64,000 nt of DNA from the NCBI RefSeq assembly GCF_025154075.1, contig NZ_JAOAMU010000005.1, positions 1-64,000 of the forward strand, read 5' to 3'. The stretch comes from Chryseobacterium herbae (lineage in GTDB: Bacteria; Bacteroidota; Bacteroidia; Flavobacteriales; Weeksellaceae). Every line of letters starts with the position of its first letter. The first letter of the stretch is position 1. A program made the translations under genes and the position numbers. Under the pieces are notes generated by a model. That model worked only from the letters and a program-made list of their open reading frames with translations, was not told where the DNA came from and made no database searches. Below are positions 42,513 to 52,112 of this stretch, piece after piece.

Positions 42513-43742
42513 TTACACCAAGCTGTTCTTATCCGAATAATTAAGTTTAAAGAAAATAAAAGTCATTATAGAAAAGGCAAGCAGGGAGCTTCCTCCATAA
42601 CTGAAATAAGGAAGTGGAATACCCACGGTCGGGAAAAGCCCCATAACCATCCCTAAATTGATGGTAAAGTGCATCATCAGGATGGAAGCAAAACAATACC
42701 CAAATACCCGGTTAAAGGCTGACTTCTGCTGTTCCGCAAGATAGTAGATCCGTCCGATGTATACCATGTAACATAAGACCAGAACGGCACTTCCAACAAA
42801 GCCCCATTCTTCGCCTACCGTACAGAAAATATAATCGGTTTCCTGTTCCGGTACGAATTTCCCTTGGGTTACAGATCCCTCACGGTATCCTTTTCCCAGA
42901 AGTCCACCGGATCCAATGGCTGTTTTTGAATATAATAAGTTATACCCGGAGGTATCTCTGAATGCTTTTTCTCCTTTATAAAGAACCTCGATTCTTTCTC
43001 TCTGGTGCTTTGGAAGTTTTTCTAAGATATAGGGTGATCCGAAAGCCAGTCCGCACAGTAATATAATTGATCCCGCAATCCCTGAAATAGAGATCACATC
43101 CCAGGACATTCTATGGTAATTCATGGCGATCAGTACTCCGGCAATCACAACAACTGTCAATGCTACATACACTGGAGGTATCGCAAGAGAGACTAAAAAG
43201 ACTCCTGCAAAAACAAATCCTATCCCAAACAAAAGACCACTCAGCCCTTCTCGGTATAAAGCGATAAAGAATGCAATAAATACAAGCATGGAGCCCACAT
43301 CCGGAATCATCAGAACCACTGCTGCGGGAATTCCGATAATGGCTAAAACAGTCCAGAGTGATTTTTTAACCTTAAGATTAAAATCCGGTCCGGAAACGTA
43401 GTTCGCCAGCATGAGTGCTGTTCCTATTTTTGCAAATTCAACAGGCTGCATGGTAAAGCTTCCGAATTTGTACCAGTTTTTCTGGCCCAGGATTTCCTTC
43501 CCGAACGGGAAAAGCCCTATCAAAAGTAAGACCCCTCCAATATAGATAATACCTGACATGTTCTCAAAGAACTTGCTTCTTCCCACGAATATAACCAACC
43601 CGACAAATAAAGAGATACAGAAGAATACCAACTGTTTCTCCCCTAATTTCTGGTCAACACTGTAAATATTTGCAATCGCAAAAATACAAAGCAGGAAATA
43701 CAGCCCCAGTCCTAGTTTATCTATTCCTTCTGCCCACTTCAT
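42513..43742 (-). CDS. rodA: Rod-shape peptidoglycan polymerase RodA
   Basis: 409 residues with about ten membrane helices. Family features: GQKNWYKFGSFTMQPVEFAKIG near 85-106 and the later ETDYIFCTVGEEWGFVG and GIPLPYFSYGGSS. It is a SEDS glycosyltransferase that polymerises lipid II, working with PBP2. It overlaps the upstream pbp2 stop by 4 nt (ATGA), so the two are translationally coupled. Last gene of the mre operon. Confidence 0.94.
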   Translation of the reverse strand: MKWAEGIDKLGLGLYFLLCIFAIANIYSVDQKLGEKQLVFFCISLFVGLVIFVGRSKFFENMSGIIYIGGVLLLIGLFPFGKEILGQKNWYKFGSFTMQPVEFAKIGTALMLANYVSGPDFNLKVKKSLWTVLAIIGIPAAVVLMIPDVGSMLVFIAFFIALYREGLSGLLFGIGFVFAGVFLVSLAIPPVYVALTVVVIAGVLIAMNYHRMSWDVISISGIAGSIILLCGLAFGSPYILEKLPKHQRERIEVLYKGEKAFRDTSGYNLLYSKTAIGSGGLLGKGYREGSVTQGKFVPEQETDYIFCTVGEEWGFVGSAVLVLCYMVYIGRIYYLAEQQKSAFNRVFGYCFASILMMHFTINLGMVMGLFPTVGIPLPYFSYGGSSLLAFSIMTFIFFKLNYSDKNSLV

Positions 43743-45745
43743 TGCTTTACTTTTTTAGCGTTGTTCTTTGTTTCTTCGTTTATTTTTTTCTGCAGCTTTA
43801 TTTTCTGCTCTTTGATAAAATTCAGACTGTCCAGTTTTCTTTTCAGCTTAACAGAATCTTCTTTAGGATCTTTGTATAAGCCTTTACGTTTCAGATCTGC
43901 TACCCATTGTCTTTTGTACTCCGGCATAAAGGTCGCACCGGTCATCTTCTTGTAAAGGTTTTCTCTTTTCAGATCTCCGGTAATATATTTTTCAGCGATC
44001 ACTGTACAGGCAGGACCTGCCCATGTGGCACCAAATCCTGCATGTTCCATTACTGCTGCCACCACAATTCTTGGTTTGTCTGCGGGTGCAATTAAAACGA
44101 AGATCGAGTTATCCTTTCCCTGAGGCACCTGTGCCGTACCTGTTTTGGCCAGCTGGGTGAAATCATTGGATTTCAAACTTCTTGCCGTACCTCTCAATAC
44201 TACAGCCTCCATCCCTTTCAGTACAGGTTCGAAGTGTTTTGGGTCTACAAGTGTTTGATGTTTTGTTTTAAATCTTTTATCAGGATTAGGTTTTCCATCG
44301 ATAGATTTAACGATATGAGGGGTGTAGAACCAGCCTTTATTGGCAATGGCAGCTACGTAGTTTGCTAATTGAAGAGGGGTTACCAAAACATCTCCCTGTC
44401 CCATTCCGTTGTAGATGGAACCGTTCATGGTGTATGCTGAGGTCCAGTCTTTTTTACCACTTCTCTTTTCGTAAAATTTCCCGGTAGGAATTCTTCCCGG
44501 TGAACCAACGGCAATATCATTATTCAGATATTCTCCGACTCCAAAGCTACTCATAATCTTTTTCCATTCATCAACCCCTTTGGAAGGATCGCCAGGATAT
44601 TTGTTCATAATGGCAATAAAAGCATGCGAGAAATAACAGTTACTGGAAACCTGAATGGACGGAATCAGAGGATCTGCTCCTCCGTGACCTTTAATCCTTA
44701 AACCTCTGTAATAAAATCCGCCACCACAAGGGAAAATGGTATTCTCATCCATTACACCCATCTGCATTCCTGCCAAAGCAGTCAGCAATTTGAAGGTAGA
44801 TCCCGGAGGATAAGCCGCCTGAACTGATCGGTCAAACGTAGGTTTATTTTCGTATAAGGTATCTTGCGATAATGCGTAAAGATTTTTTGATTTATAAGGT
44901 CCTGTAAATAAATTCGGATCAATATCCGGACCGGTTGCCATGGTCAGAATCTCTCCGTTATTAGGATCAATGGCTACGATAGCTCCGTGTTTTCCCACCA
45001 GCATTTCTTCTGCCATTCTCTGAAGGTCGTAATCAATGGTGAGGGTGATATCTTTTCCGGTAATAACGTCTTTATCTAAGGTTCCGTTTTTATAGGAACC
45101 AATATTTCGAAGTTTAATATCTTTCTGGATATACTTCATACCCTTTACGCCGCGAAGTTCTTTTTCATAAGATTTCTCAACCCCGGTTTTTCCGATAAAA
45201 TCTCCCGGAAGATAATAGGCTGAATCTTTCTTTATTTCTCTTTCATTTACTTCACTGGTATACCCCAAAAGGTTTCCGGAAGTTCCCACTTCATACTGAC
45301 GCTGAGGTCTGGATACAATACTAAATGCAGGATATTTGAAAATAATCTCCTGTACTCTCGCAATATCTTCTCTGCTGAGGTCCTTCAGAAAAGTCATTGG
45401 GGTCAGCTTGGAATAGTATTTTTCTTTCTTGATGATATCGATTCTTTTGATAAAATCGGGTTTGCTGATCTGCATCAGATTACAGAATCCCAATGTGTCA
45501 AAATCCGGTTTCATGAGCGCCTGCGTAAAAGACACTTCGTAGGCTGGCTGGTTTCCCACCAGGATCTTTCCGTTTCTGTCGAAAACGACACCCCTCTGTG
45601 GAATGACGTATTCAGTTTTAATGGAGGTGTTGGCCGCATTTAAGGCATAACGGTCTGTAAACATCTGCAAATAAGCAAGCCTCGCCACAAAAATAAGGGC
45701 GATGACAACTAAGGCAGAAAAGATTTTTAAATAACGTGTGTTCAA
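43739..45745 (-). CDS. mrdA: Penicillin-binding protein 2 (elongation transpeptidase)
   Basis: 668 residues. One N-terminal membrane helix, a dimerisation/pedestal domain, then the transpeptidase with SxxK as STFK (Ser316, Lys319), SSN and KTGT (LAKTGTAQVP). A Lys-rich C-terminal tail of about 60 residues is longer than in E. coli. It cross-links the lateral wall as the partner of RodA. Overlaps mreD by 4 nt. Confidence 0.95.
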   Translation of the reverse strand: MNTRYLKIFSALVVIALIFVARLAYLQMFTDRYALNAANTSIKTEYVIPQRGVVFDRNGKILVGNQPAYEVSFTQALMKPDFDTLGFCNLMQISKPDFIKRIDIIKKEKYYSKLTPMTFLKDLSREDIARVQEIIFKYPAFSIVSRPQRQYEVGTSGNLLGYTSEVNEREIKKDSAYYLPGDFIGKTGVEKSYEKELRGVKGMKYIQKDIKLRNIGSYKNGTLDKDVITGKDITLTIDYDLQRMAEEMLVGKHGAIVAIDPNNGEILTMATGPDIDPNLFTGPYKSKNLYALSQDTLYENKPTFDRSVQAAYPPGSTFKLLTALAGMQMGVMDENTIFPCGGGFYYRGLRIKGHGGADPLIPSIQVSSNCYFSHAFIAIMNKYPGDPSKGVDEWKKIMSSFGVGEYLNNDIAVGSPGRIPTGKFYEKRSGKKDWTSAYTMNGSIYNGMGQGDVLVTPLQLANYVAAIANKGWFYTPHIVKSIDGKPNPDKRFKTKHQTLVDPKHFEPVLKGMEAVVLRGTARSLKSNDFTQLAKTGTAQVPQGKDNSIFVLIAPADKPRIVVAAVMEHAGFGATWAGPACTVIAEKYITGDLKRENLYKKMTGATFMPEYKRQWVADLKRKGLYKDPKEDSVKLKRKLDSLNFIKEQKIKLQKKINEETKNNAKKVKQ

Positions 45746-46248
45746 ACTTTTTGTTTGATTTTAAATATTAATGCGTAAACAACGATAAATATAAAGGAAA
45801 TTACACTTGTGATCACTACATTAAATAATATTTCGAAAAATCGGCTAAATTTAAAAAATTCGATGTACTGCACTAAAAGTTGGTGCAGAAAGATACTTGA
45901 AAACAGAAACAGTAAAAACTGTGCCCACTGGAGGGACTGAAAAGAGAAAAAGTCTGTGGAAGTATCTGTGGAAGTCCTGAAGATCAACGTTCTGAAATAC
46001 GCGATCAACGTGGTTGCAAATGCATTGATTCCCCATGAATAAAGGAATGCATCTACAGAAAGTCCTATTAAAAAGCTTAAAGCTAAAAACTGATATTTAT
46101 TTCTGAAGAAAGGATAAAACATGACGAAAACCGGATAAAGAACCGGTGTATATTTTCCGAAAAGCGTAATCCTGTTGAGTACAAAAATCTGTAATGCAAC
46201 CAGGAAGATCATGATCAATATATCGGTAAATAAAGTCCTGCTAATCAT
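45742..46248 (-). CDS. mreD: Rod shape-determining protein MreD
   Basis: 168 residues, five or so membrane helices, divergent in sequence as MreD usually is. Identity rests on the size, topology and position between mreC and pbp2. Overlaps mreC by 8 nt. Confidence 0.88.
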   Translation of the reverse strand: MISRTLFTDILIMIFLVALQIFVLNRITLFGKYTPVLYPVFVMFYPFFRNKYQFLALSFLIGLSVDAFLYSWGINAFATTLIAYFRTLIFRTSTDTSTDFFSFQSLQWAQFLLFLFSSIFLHQLLVQYIEFFKFSRFFEILFNVVITSVISFIFIVVYALIFKIKQKV

Positions 46249-47095
46249 TTTCTTTTTTTATTACGGTCTGCAATGTATCCTGAATTCTCTGTACTTCGGC
46301 TTTCTTAAGATTTTTCACAACGAATACTTTACTCAAAGCACCCATTTTTTCACTCAGTTCCACTGAGATATCCCAGAAACCGGTTTTATTGTCTACAGAA
46401 TATCCCGCAATGGTTCCTATCATGACACCCTTAGGAAAAATAGCAGATTTACCGTCTGTAACAACTGTATCTCCTACTTTTAAGGCGACATATTTAGGAA
46501 TATCGGCAAGGTGCATTACTCTGGAATTATCACCATTCCACGTTAAAGTTCCAAAATATCCGGAATTTTTCAACGATGCGTTGATTCTGATTTTATTAAC
46601 ACTAAGAACAGACTGAACCAAAGCATAGCTGTCTGTAGAATTGATGACGATCCCCGCGATTCCTTTGGGAGCCATCACGCCCATCTGAGGAAAAACACCG
46701 TCTCTGCGGCCACGGTTGATGGTAAAATAGTTATTTCTTCTGTTGATACTGTTAAACACGATTTCCCCGTCTACAAAAGTATAGATCTGTCCACCGCCTA
46801 AAGTATCATGTACTTTTTTGAATACAGGATTCTTGGCTCCCTCTTTTCCATAAAGCTGGAGCATCAGAGATTTATTCTGAGCCACAAGATCTTCATTGAT
46901 CTGTTTCAGTTTCAGATATGAAACCCCTTCATCTATATACCCCGAAATCCATGAATTCAGCGCAGCCGACTGGCCAGCTACCCATGATTTCTGCATGGCG
47001 TTTTTAGAGAATATAAGAACCAGAGCAACAATCTGCAGGAATATAAAGAAGACAAAAAGAGCGTTCTTCGAAAATAGTCTCAGCAAAAATCCCAT
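46241..47095 (-). CDS. mreC: Rod shape-determining protein MreC
   Basis: 284 residues: an N-terminal membrane helix (8-30), a coiled coil (about 55-80) and the beta-rich periplasmic domain with NRGRRDGVFPQMGVMAPKG and VGDTVVTDGKSAIFPKG. It links MreB filaments to the periplasmic synthases. 28 nt behind mreB. Confidence 0.92.
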   Translation of the reverse strand: MGFLLRLFSKNALFVFFIFLQIVALVLIFSKNAMQKSWVAGQSAALNSWISGYIDEGVSYLKLKQINEDLVAQNKSLMLQLYGKEGAKNPVFKKVHDTLGGGQIYTFVDGEIVFNSINRRNNYFTINRGRRDGVFPQMGVMAPKGIAGIVINSTDSYALVQSVLSVNKIRINASLKNSGYFGTLTWNGDNSRVMHLADIPKYVALKVGDTVVTDGKSAIFPKGVMIGTIAGYSVDNKTGFWDISVELSEKMGALSKVFVVKNLKKAEVQRIQDTLQTVIKKEND

Positions 47096-47123
47096 TCAGA
47101 TGTATTGTCGTAAAAAGTTAAAA

Positions 47124-48149
47124 TTATTTAATTAAGAAATTGAATTTATCCATATTCTTAAGGGCAATACCGGTTCCGCGAACAACAGCTCTCAACGGAT
47201 CTTCTGCTACAAATACAGGAAGACCGGTCTTTTTGTGCAATCTGTCTGCAAGACCTCTTAATAAAGCACCTCCTCCAGCAAGATAGATACCTGTTTTATA
47301 AATATCGGCAGCCAGTTCCGGTGGCGTAAGAGAAAGCGTTTCCATTACCGCATCTTCAATTCTGATGATGGACTTGTCTAATGCACGCGCAATTTCTTTG
47401 TAGCCTACCATGATTTCTTTCGGCTTCCCTGTAATAAGGTCTCTACCCTGTACCGGGATATCTTCAATGTCTACATCTAGATCTTCCACTGCAGAACCTA
47501 CTTCAATTTTGATTCTTTCAGCAGTTCTCTCTCCGATGTAAAGGTTATGGTGAGTTCTTAGGTAATAAGCGATATCATTGGTAAATACGTCACCTGCAAT
47601 TTTCACAGATTTGTCACACACGATACCTCCTAAAGCTACCACTGCAATTTCCGTAGTACCACCACCTATATCGATGATCATATTTCCTTCAGGTTTTTGT
47701 ACATCAATCCCAACTCCTATTGCGGCGGCCATTGGTTCGTAAATCAGTCTTACTTCTTTAGCGTTTACTTTCTGAGCAGAATCTCTTACCGCTCTTTTTT
47801 CAACTTCAGTAATACCAGAAGGGATACAGATCACGATTCTCAGTGCCGGCTGTATGAATCTACCTTTAATTCCAGGAATTTTTTTGATAAATTCTTTGAT
47901 CATGTGTTCAGAAGCGTGGAAATCTGCAATTACCCCGTCTTTTAGCGGACGAATGGTTTTGATATCCTCATGAGTTTTACCCTGCATATGCTTGGCCTGC
48001 TCGCCGACCGCAATGGGCCTACCCGTAGAACGTTCAATTGCAACAATTGACGGCTGATCTATAACAATTTTATTATTATGGATGATAAGGGTATTGGCAG
48101 TACCAAGGTCTATCGCAATTTCTTGCGTAAACATATCGAATAAACTCAT
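47124..48149 (-). CDS. mreB: Rod shape-determining protein MreB
   Basis: 341 residues, actin fold. ATP-binding signatures IDLGTANTLI (13-22), DIGGGTTEIAV (about 166-176) and YLAGGGALLRGL (about 288-299) are intact. It directs insertion of new lateral wall. First gene of the mreBCD-pbp2-rodA operon, with a -7 box at 48174-48181. Confidence 0.96.
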   Translation of the reverse strand: MSLFDMFTQEIAIDLGTANTLIIHNNKIVIDQPSIVAIERSTGRPIAVGEQAKHMQGKTHEDIKTIRPLKDGVIADFHASEHMIKEFIKKIPGIKGRFIQPALRIVICIPSGITEVEKRAVRDSAQKVNAKEVRLIYEPMAAAIGVGIDVQKPEGNMIIDIGGGTTEIAVVALGGIVCDKSVKIAGDVFTNDIAYYLRTHHNLYIGERTAERIKIEVGSAVEDLDVDIEDIPVQGRDLITGKPKEIMVGYKEIARALDKSIIRIEDAVMETLSLTPPELAADIYKTGIYLAGGGALLRGLADRLHKKTGLPVFVAEDPLRAVVRGTGIALKNMDKFNFLIK

Positions 48150-48173
48150 ATTTTTCTTCTGATTTTAAGTTTA

Positions 48174-48181
48174 CAAAGATA
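48174..48181 (-). promoter_or_regulatory. -7 box of the mre operon
   Basis: TATCTTTG on the minus strand, 24 nt before the mreB ATG. Confidence 0.62.
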
Positions 48182-48368
48182 TAAATTTAACACTACTAAA
48201 GAAATTTAACCTGCATATAATTTGGTTAAAATTTTATTAAAATTTATAATCTTATATTAACTTTTGCTTTAATCATTTACGGAGTCTGATTTAAACTAAA
48301 ATTAATGGCAATGACGCCTGAACACGTAAGGTACGAATCTTTGAGTCAAATACAAAGAAATCTCTCTC

Positions 48369-48503
48369 TTAAAAAATGATAAAATGCTGATTATAAATTA
48401 TTTTCCCATCGACTGTACCATCATATAACTTCAATCTGCCTTCTTTCAGCGTCTGTTTCACTCCTTCCCCACCATAGTTTTTCACGATAATTATCATATA
48501 CAT
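48369..48503 (-). CDS. Possible 44-residue small protein or gene remnant
   Basis: ATG to TAA, encoding MYMIIIVKNYGGEGVKQTLK and then a hydrophilic end with LYDGTVDGKIIYNQH. The composition is protein-like, without bias to rare codons. It lies in the 399-base divergent gap 48150-48548 between mreB and hemA. No family recognised and no -7 box seen, so it may be the decayed end of a longer gene. Confidence 0.3.
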   Translation of the reverse strand: MYMIIIVKNYGGEGVKQTLKEGRLKLYDGTVDGKIIYNQHFIIF

Positions 48504-48532
48504 TATCAGAAGATGATTAATTAAAAAAACCG

Positions 48533-48540
48533 TAAATTTG
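48533..48540 (+). promoter_or_regulatory. -7 box of hemA
   Basis: TAAATTTG only 8 nt before the ATG at 48549, so the hemA message may have almost no leader. Confidence 0.55.
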
Positions 48541-48548
48541 CCGTGCTT

Positions 48549-49823
48549 ATGTTACAGTATTCCAACATCCATCAAACATCGAATTTTGCTGTACTTTCCA
48601 TCAGCTACGAGAAGGCTGATGTAGAAACGAGAGGAAAATTTGCATTCTTTGATGACAACATCAAGAACTTTGTCACCCGAATCCATAATGTAGATTTAGG
48701 GGATGCATTTGTGGTTTCCACGTGTAACAGAACCGAGATCTATACCACTTCACCCAATTATCTTCTGGTCGCAGAGGAATATTGCAAAACCATCGGGGTT
48801 CATCTTACCGATTTCCTTCAGTTTGCGAATATCCTGACCAAAGAAGAGGCGCTGATCCACCTGTTCAGAGTAGCAGCAGGACTGGAAAGTCAGATTATCG
48901 GGGATTTTGAGATCATCGGACAGATCAAAAAAGCATACAGCCGGTTTAAAAAAGAAAGACAGAATTCAAATCCTTATCTGGAAAGAGCAATCAACGCCGC
49001 GATCCAGATTTCGAAAAGAATTAAAAACGAAACCGGAATTTCCAACGGCGCCGCTTCTGTGTCTTATGCTGCCGTACATTACATCTTAAACAGCCAGAAA
49101 AAGATAACGGAGAAGAACATTCTTCTTTTGGGTGTAGGTGAAATCGGGCAGAATACGGTTGAAAATCTGGTGAAGCACGTTTACCAGCCTAAAATTAAAA
49201 TCGCTAACAGAACTCAGGAGAAAGCTGAAAAAATTTCCGAGAAATATAATATTCCTCATGTTGACTATGCTGATTTTGACAAGGAAATAAAAAATACAGA
49301 CATCCTGATTGTCGCTACCGGAGCTAAACATCCTATCATCAACAAGTCTCACTTTCCAAACGGAAAAGAAACATTAGTGATTGACCTTTCCATTCCCCAT
49401 AACGTTGAAAAGAACGTTACGGACAATGAAAATGTAACGCTGATTGATGTAGATGAACTTTCAAAACAAATTCAGGAAACCATTCAGCAGCGGGAAAAAG
49501 AGATCCCAAAAGCTGAAAAAATCATCAAAGAACTGATGAAAGAGTTTCTGGAATGGGAAAAAAAGAGAAAGCTGGCACCCAATATTCACCATTTCAAAGC
49601 GGTTCTGAAGAATATGGAACGCAATGAAATGCATCAATTTTACAGAAAAAATAAATACATAAACATCACGGACATGGAGCTTTCTGACAAAATGATCCAG
49701 AAAATCACCAACCGTTTTGCAAAATTTATCATCGATAATCCTTTAAAAGCCGAAGAAATTAGTAAATTAATGCACGAAATATTAGTTGAACAACCAAACA
49801 ACGAATTCAATGAAAAGCATTAG
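48549..49823 (+). CDS. hemA: Glutamyl-tRNA reductase
   Basis: 424 residues from the ATG at 48549. It reduces Glu-tRNA to glutamate-1-semialdehyde, the first step of C5 haem synthesis. The active-site Cys59 lies in STCNRTEIY, the NADPH Rossmann site is LLLGVGEIGQNT (about 180-191), and a C-terminal helical dimerisation domain follows. An in-frame GTG at 48543 is the alternative start. It overlaps hemC by 14 nt, so the two are coupled. Confidence 0.95.
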   Translation: MLQYSNIHQTSNFAVLSISYEKADVETRGKFAFFDDNIKNFVTRIHNVDLGDAFVVSTCNRTEIYTTSPNYLLVAEEYCKTIGVHLTDFLQFANILTKEEALIHLFRVAAGLESQIIGDFEIIGQIKKAYSRFKKERQNSNPYLERAINAAIQISKRIKNETGISNGAASVSYAAVHYILNSQKKITEKNILLLGVGEIGQNTVENLVKHVYQPKIKIANRTQEKAEKISEKYNIPHVDYADFDKEIKNTDILIVATGAKHPIINKSHFPNGKETLVIDLSIPHNVEKNVTDNENVTLIDVDELSKQIQETIQQREKEIPKAEKIIKELMKEFLEWEKKRKLAPNIHHFKAVLKNMERNEMHQFYRKNKYINITDMELSDKMIQKITNRFAKFIIDNPLKAEEISKLMHEILVEQPNNEFNEKH

Positions 49824-50718
49824 AATCGGAACAAGAAATTCCGCACTTGCACTTTGGCAGGCAAGAGAGGTTGCGAGGCACCTTCAAAACCGTAATTATT
49901 TAACGGAAATCGTTCCTATCATATCTTCGGGCGATAAGAACTTAAATCAACCGCTTTATTCTTTAGGAATCACCGGGGTTTTCACAAGAGACCTTGATGT
50001 GGCTTTACTGAATGATGAGATTGACATCGCTGTACACTCTTTAAAAGATGTGCCTACACAGCTTCCTGAAAATATTGAGATCATTGCTTATCTGGAAAGA
50101 GATTTCCCGCAGGACGTACTGATCAGAAAAGAATCTTCAAGGAATAAAGAATTCCACGAACTGAAACTGGCAACCAGCAGCCTGAGAAGAAGAGCATTCT
50201 GGCTAAAGAATTATCCTCATGCTGAATTTTCAGATATCCGTGGAAATATCCAGACTCGTCTTCAGAAACTGGAGGAGGGAGATTTTGACGCTACGATTTT
50301 ATCTCTGGCAGGAATTAAAAGAATGAAAATGGACATCGATTATGAGATGCTTCCGTTAATGATCCCGGCAGCTTCCCAGGGAGTAATTGCCGTGGCCGGA
50401 CATTCTGACAAAACAGAGATCAATGAGATCCTGCGCCAGATCAATCATAAGAAAACCCAGATCTGTGTAGAAATCGAAAGAAACTTCCTGAGCACACTGG
50501 AAGGCGGATGTACCGCTCCAATTGGTGCTTATGCAGAAATCTTCGAAAACCAGATCCGTTTCAAAGCGGCATTATGTTCTCTGGATGGCAAAAACTGCAT
50601 CGCCACCGACGAAAACTTCGAGTACAACGAAACCGAGAATTTTGGAGAAAAGTTCGCTAAGATCGTTCTTGAAAACGGTGGAAAAGAACTGATGACTGAA
50701 ATCAAGAATTCTTATTAA
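49810..50718 (+). CDS. hemC: Porphobilinogen deaminase (hydroxymethylbilane synthase)
   Basis: 302 residues from the ATG at 49810, which fits the family start MKSIRIGTRNSALALWQA. Joins four porphobilinogens. The dipyrromethane cofactor Cys234 is in EGGCTAPIGAY; Lys79-Asp80 in HSLKD and the SSLRRRA segment are the usual substrate contacts. Followed by two cell-wall genes before hemD. Confidence 0.95.
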   Translation: MKSIRIGTRNSALALWQAREVARHLQNRNYLTEIVPIISSGDKNLNQPLYSLGITGVFTRDLDVALLNDEIDIAVHSLKDVPTQLPENIEIIAYLERDFPQDVLIRKESSRNKEFHELKLATSSLRRRAFWLKNYPHAEFSDIRGNIQTRLQKLEEGDFDATILSLAGIKRMKMDIDYEMLPLMIPAASQGVIAVAGHSDKTEINEILRQINHKKTQICVEIERNFLSTLEGGCTAPIGAYAEIFENQIRFKAALCSLDGKNCIATDENFEYNETENFGEKFAKIVLENGGKELMTEIKNSY

Positions 50719-50790
50719 AACTATTTACATTTATTTTCTTTTTTAAACATTAAGGCATTTAGACTATTCAGTTTAAAGATGGGTTAAGAA

Positions 50791-50798
50791 TATCTTTG
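50791..50798 (+). promoter_or_regulatory. -7 box before the DUF1287 gene
   Basis: TATCTTTG, 65 nt before the ATG at 50864. It suggests that the wall-hydrolase pair has its own promoter in addition to readthrough from hemC. Confidence 0.5.
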
Positions 50799-50863
50799 AT
50801 ATTTAAGCATGACAGAACTCATAACACTGTCATAATGATGATAAAATTCTCAATTGCGGAACA

Positions 50864-51445
50864 ATGAAAAAGTATCTGTTTTTATTAGCATTCACATGTT
50901 TCATGGGTATAGCAAGTGCACAGAATAAATTTGCACTTCAGCTGTCCGATTCCGCTTTGGGATTGGTGGATAAAACGGTTACCTATGACCCCACTTACTT
51001 TGTTCTTAAATATCCGAATGGAGATGTTCCGGCAGATAAAGGCGTTTGCACAGATGTTGTGATAAGAGCCTATAGAAAAATGGGGATTGACCTTCAAAAG
51101 GAAGTGCATGAGGATATGGCGAAAAATTTCTCAAAATATCCTAAAATCTGGGGTTTGAAGAAACCTGACACGAATATTGATCACCGCAGGGTTCCGAATC
51201 TGGCCGTGTTCTTTTCTAAGTATGGGAAAGCAAAATCTATTGAAACCAATCCTGCTTTGTATATTCCGGGAGATATTGTCACATGGCTTCTGCCTGGAAA
51301 TTTAACACATATCGGAATTGTTGTCAATAAAAAATCTGCTGACGGAAAGAGGTTTCTGATCGTACATAATATAGGAGGCGGACAGGTTGTGGAAGACGTC
51401 CTTTTTAAATACACCATTACAGGACATTATCAATACCAGAAATAA
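50864..51445 (+). CDS. DUF1287 secreted protein (NlpC/P60-like fold)
   Basis: 193 residues with signal peptide ending GIASAQ. GVCTDVVIRAYR holds the candidate catalytic Cys, and LTHIGIVV and LIVHNIGGG the two His residues, a cysteine-peptidase layout of the NlpC/P60 superfamily; DUF1287 is thought to act on peptidoglycan or other amides in the periplasm. The next gene, an amidase, begins 10 nt later. Confidence 0.85.
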   Translation: MKKYLFLLAFTCFMGIASAQNKFALQLSDSALGLVDKTVTYDPTYFVLKYPNGDVPADKGVCTDVVIRAYRKMGIDLQKEVHEDMAKNFSKYPKIWGLKKPDTNIDHRRVPNLAVFFSKYGKAKSIETNPALYIPGDIVTWLLPGNLTHIGIVVNKKSADGKRFLIVHNIGGGQVVEDVLFKYTITGHYQYQK

Positions 51446-51455
51446 GTACCATTGT

Positions 51456-52112
51456 ATGAAAAACCTTATTTATGCTTTCTTTGTATTGATCGCATGTTGT
51501 ACGAAAGCTCAGACCGGCGAATTTAAAATCGTTAATAAACCTATTGATTATTCTCCGGAAAGAGTAAAACTGAGCCTTGAGTATCTTAAAAGTCATTATA
51601 ATATGACTCAGAATTCACCGATCATTTCACCTAAAATAATTGTACTCCATTATACCGCAGGTGGAACTGTGGAAACGAATTACAAATATTTCAACAAGAC
51701 CCATCTGGAATCTGCCCGAAATGTTTTAAAGAAACAAAGCACACTGAATGTTTCCTCCCAATTTATAGTAGACAGAGACGGTACCATTTATCAGCTTATG
51801 GAGCCTAATATGTTTGCAAGACATACCATCGGTCTTAACTATTGCGCCATTGGTATTGAAAACATAGGAAGCAAAAAACAGCCGCTGACAGAAAAGCAGG
51901 TTTTAGCTAATGTACAATTAATTAAGTCCTTAACTAAAAAATACAATATAGAATATCTGATAGGTCATTCAGAATATGGTATCTTTAGAGGATCAAAACT
52001 CTGGAAAGAAACCGACCCGAATTATTTCACAGCAAAAGAAGATCCGGGTAAGGATTTCATGAAGAAAGTACGATTGCTGGTTGATGATTTACACTTAAAA
52101 GATAAACCCTAA
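51456..52112 (+). CDS. N-acetylmuramoyl-L-alanine amidase (Amidase_2/PGRP type)
   Basis: 218 residues from the ATG at 51456, where a signal peptide (MKNLIYAFFVLIACCTKAQ) begins; a longer frame to 51387 overlaps the previous gene and is rejected. Zinc-site signatures are VLHYTAGG, ARHTIGLNYCAIGIE and IGHSEYG. It removes peptide stems from glycan strands, as AmiD does in recycling or lysis. The stop overlaps the hemD ATG by one base (TAATG). Confidence 0.88.
   Translation: MKNLIYAFFVLIACCTKAQTGEFKIVNKPIDYSPERVKLSLEYLKSHYNMTQNSPIISPKIIVLHYTAGGTVETNYKYFNKTHLESARNVLKKQSTLNVSSQFIVDRDGTIYQLMEPNMFARHTIGLNYCAIGIENIGSKKQPLTEKQVLANVQLIKSLTKKYNIEYLIGHSEYGIFRGSKLWKETDPNYFTAKEDPGKDFMKKVRLLVDDLHLKDKP

Noticed and set aside
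48305..48379. 24-codon plus-strand ORF between mreB and hemA
   Set aside because: No -7 box at a suitable distance, no recognisable features, and it overlaps the end of another small frame.
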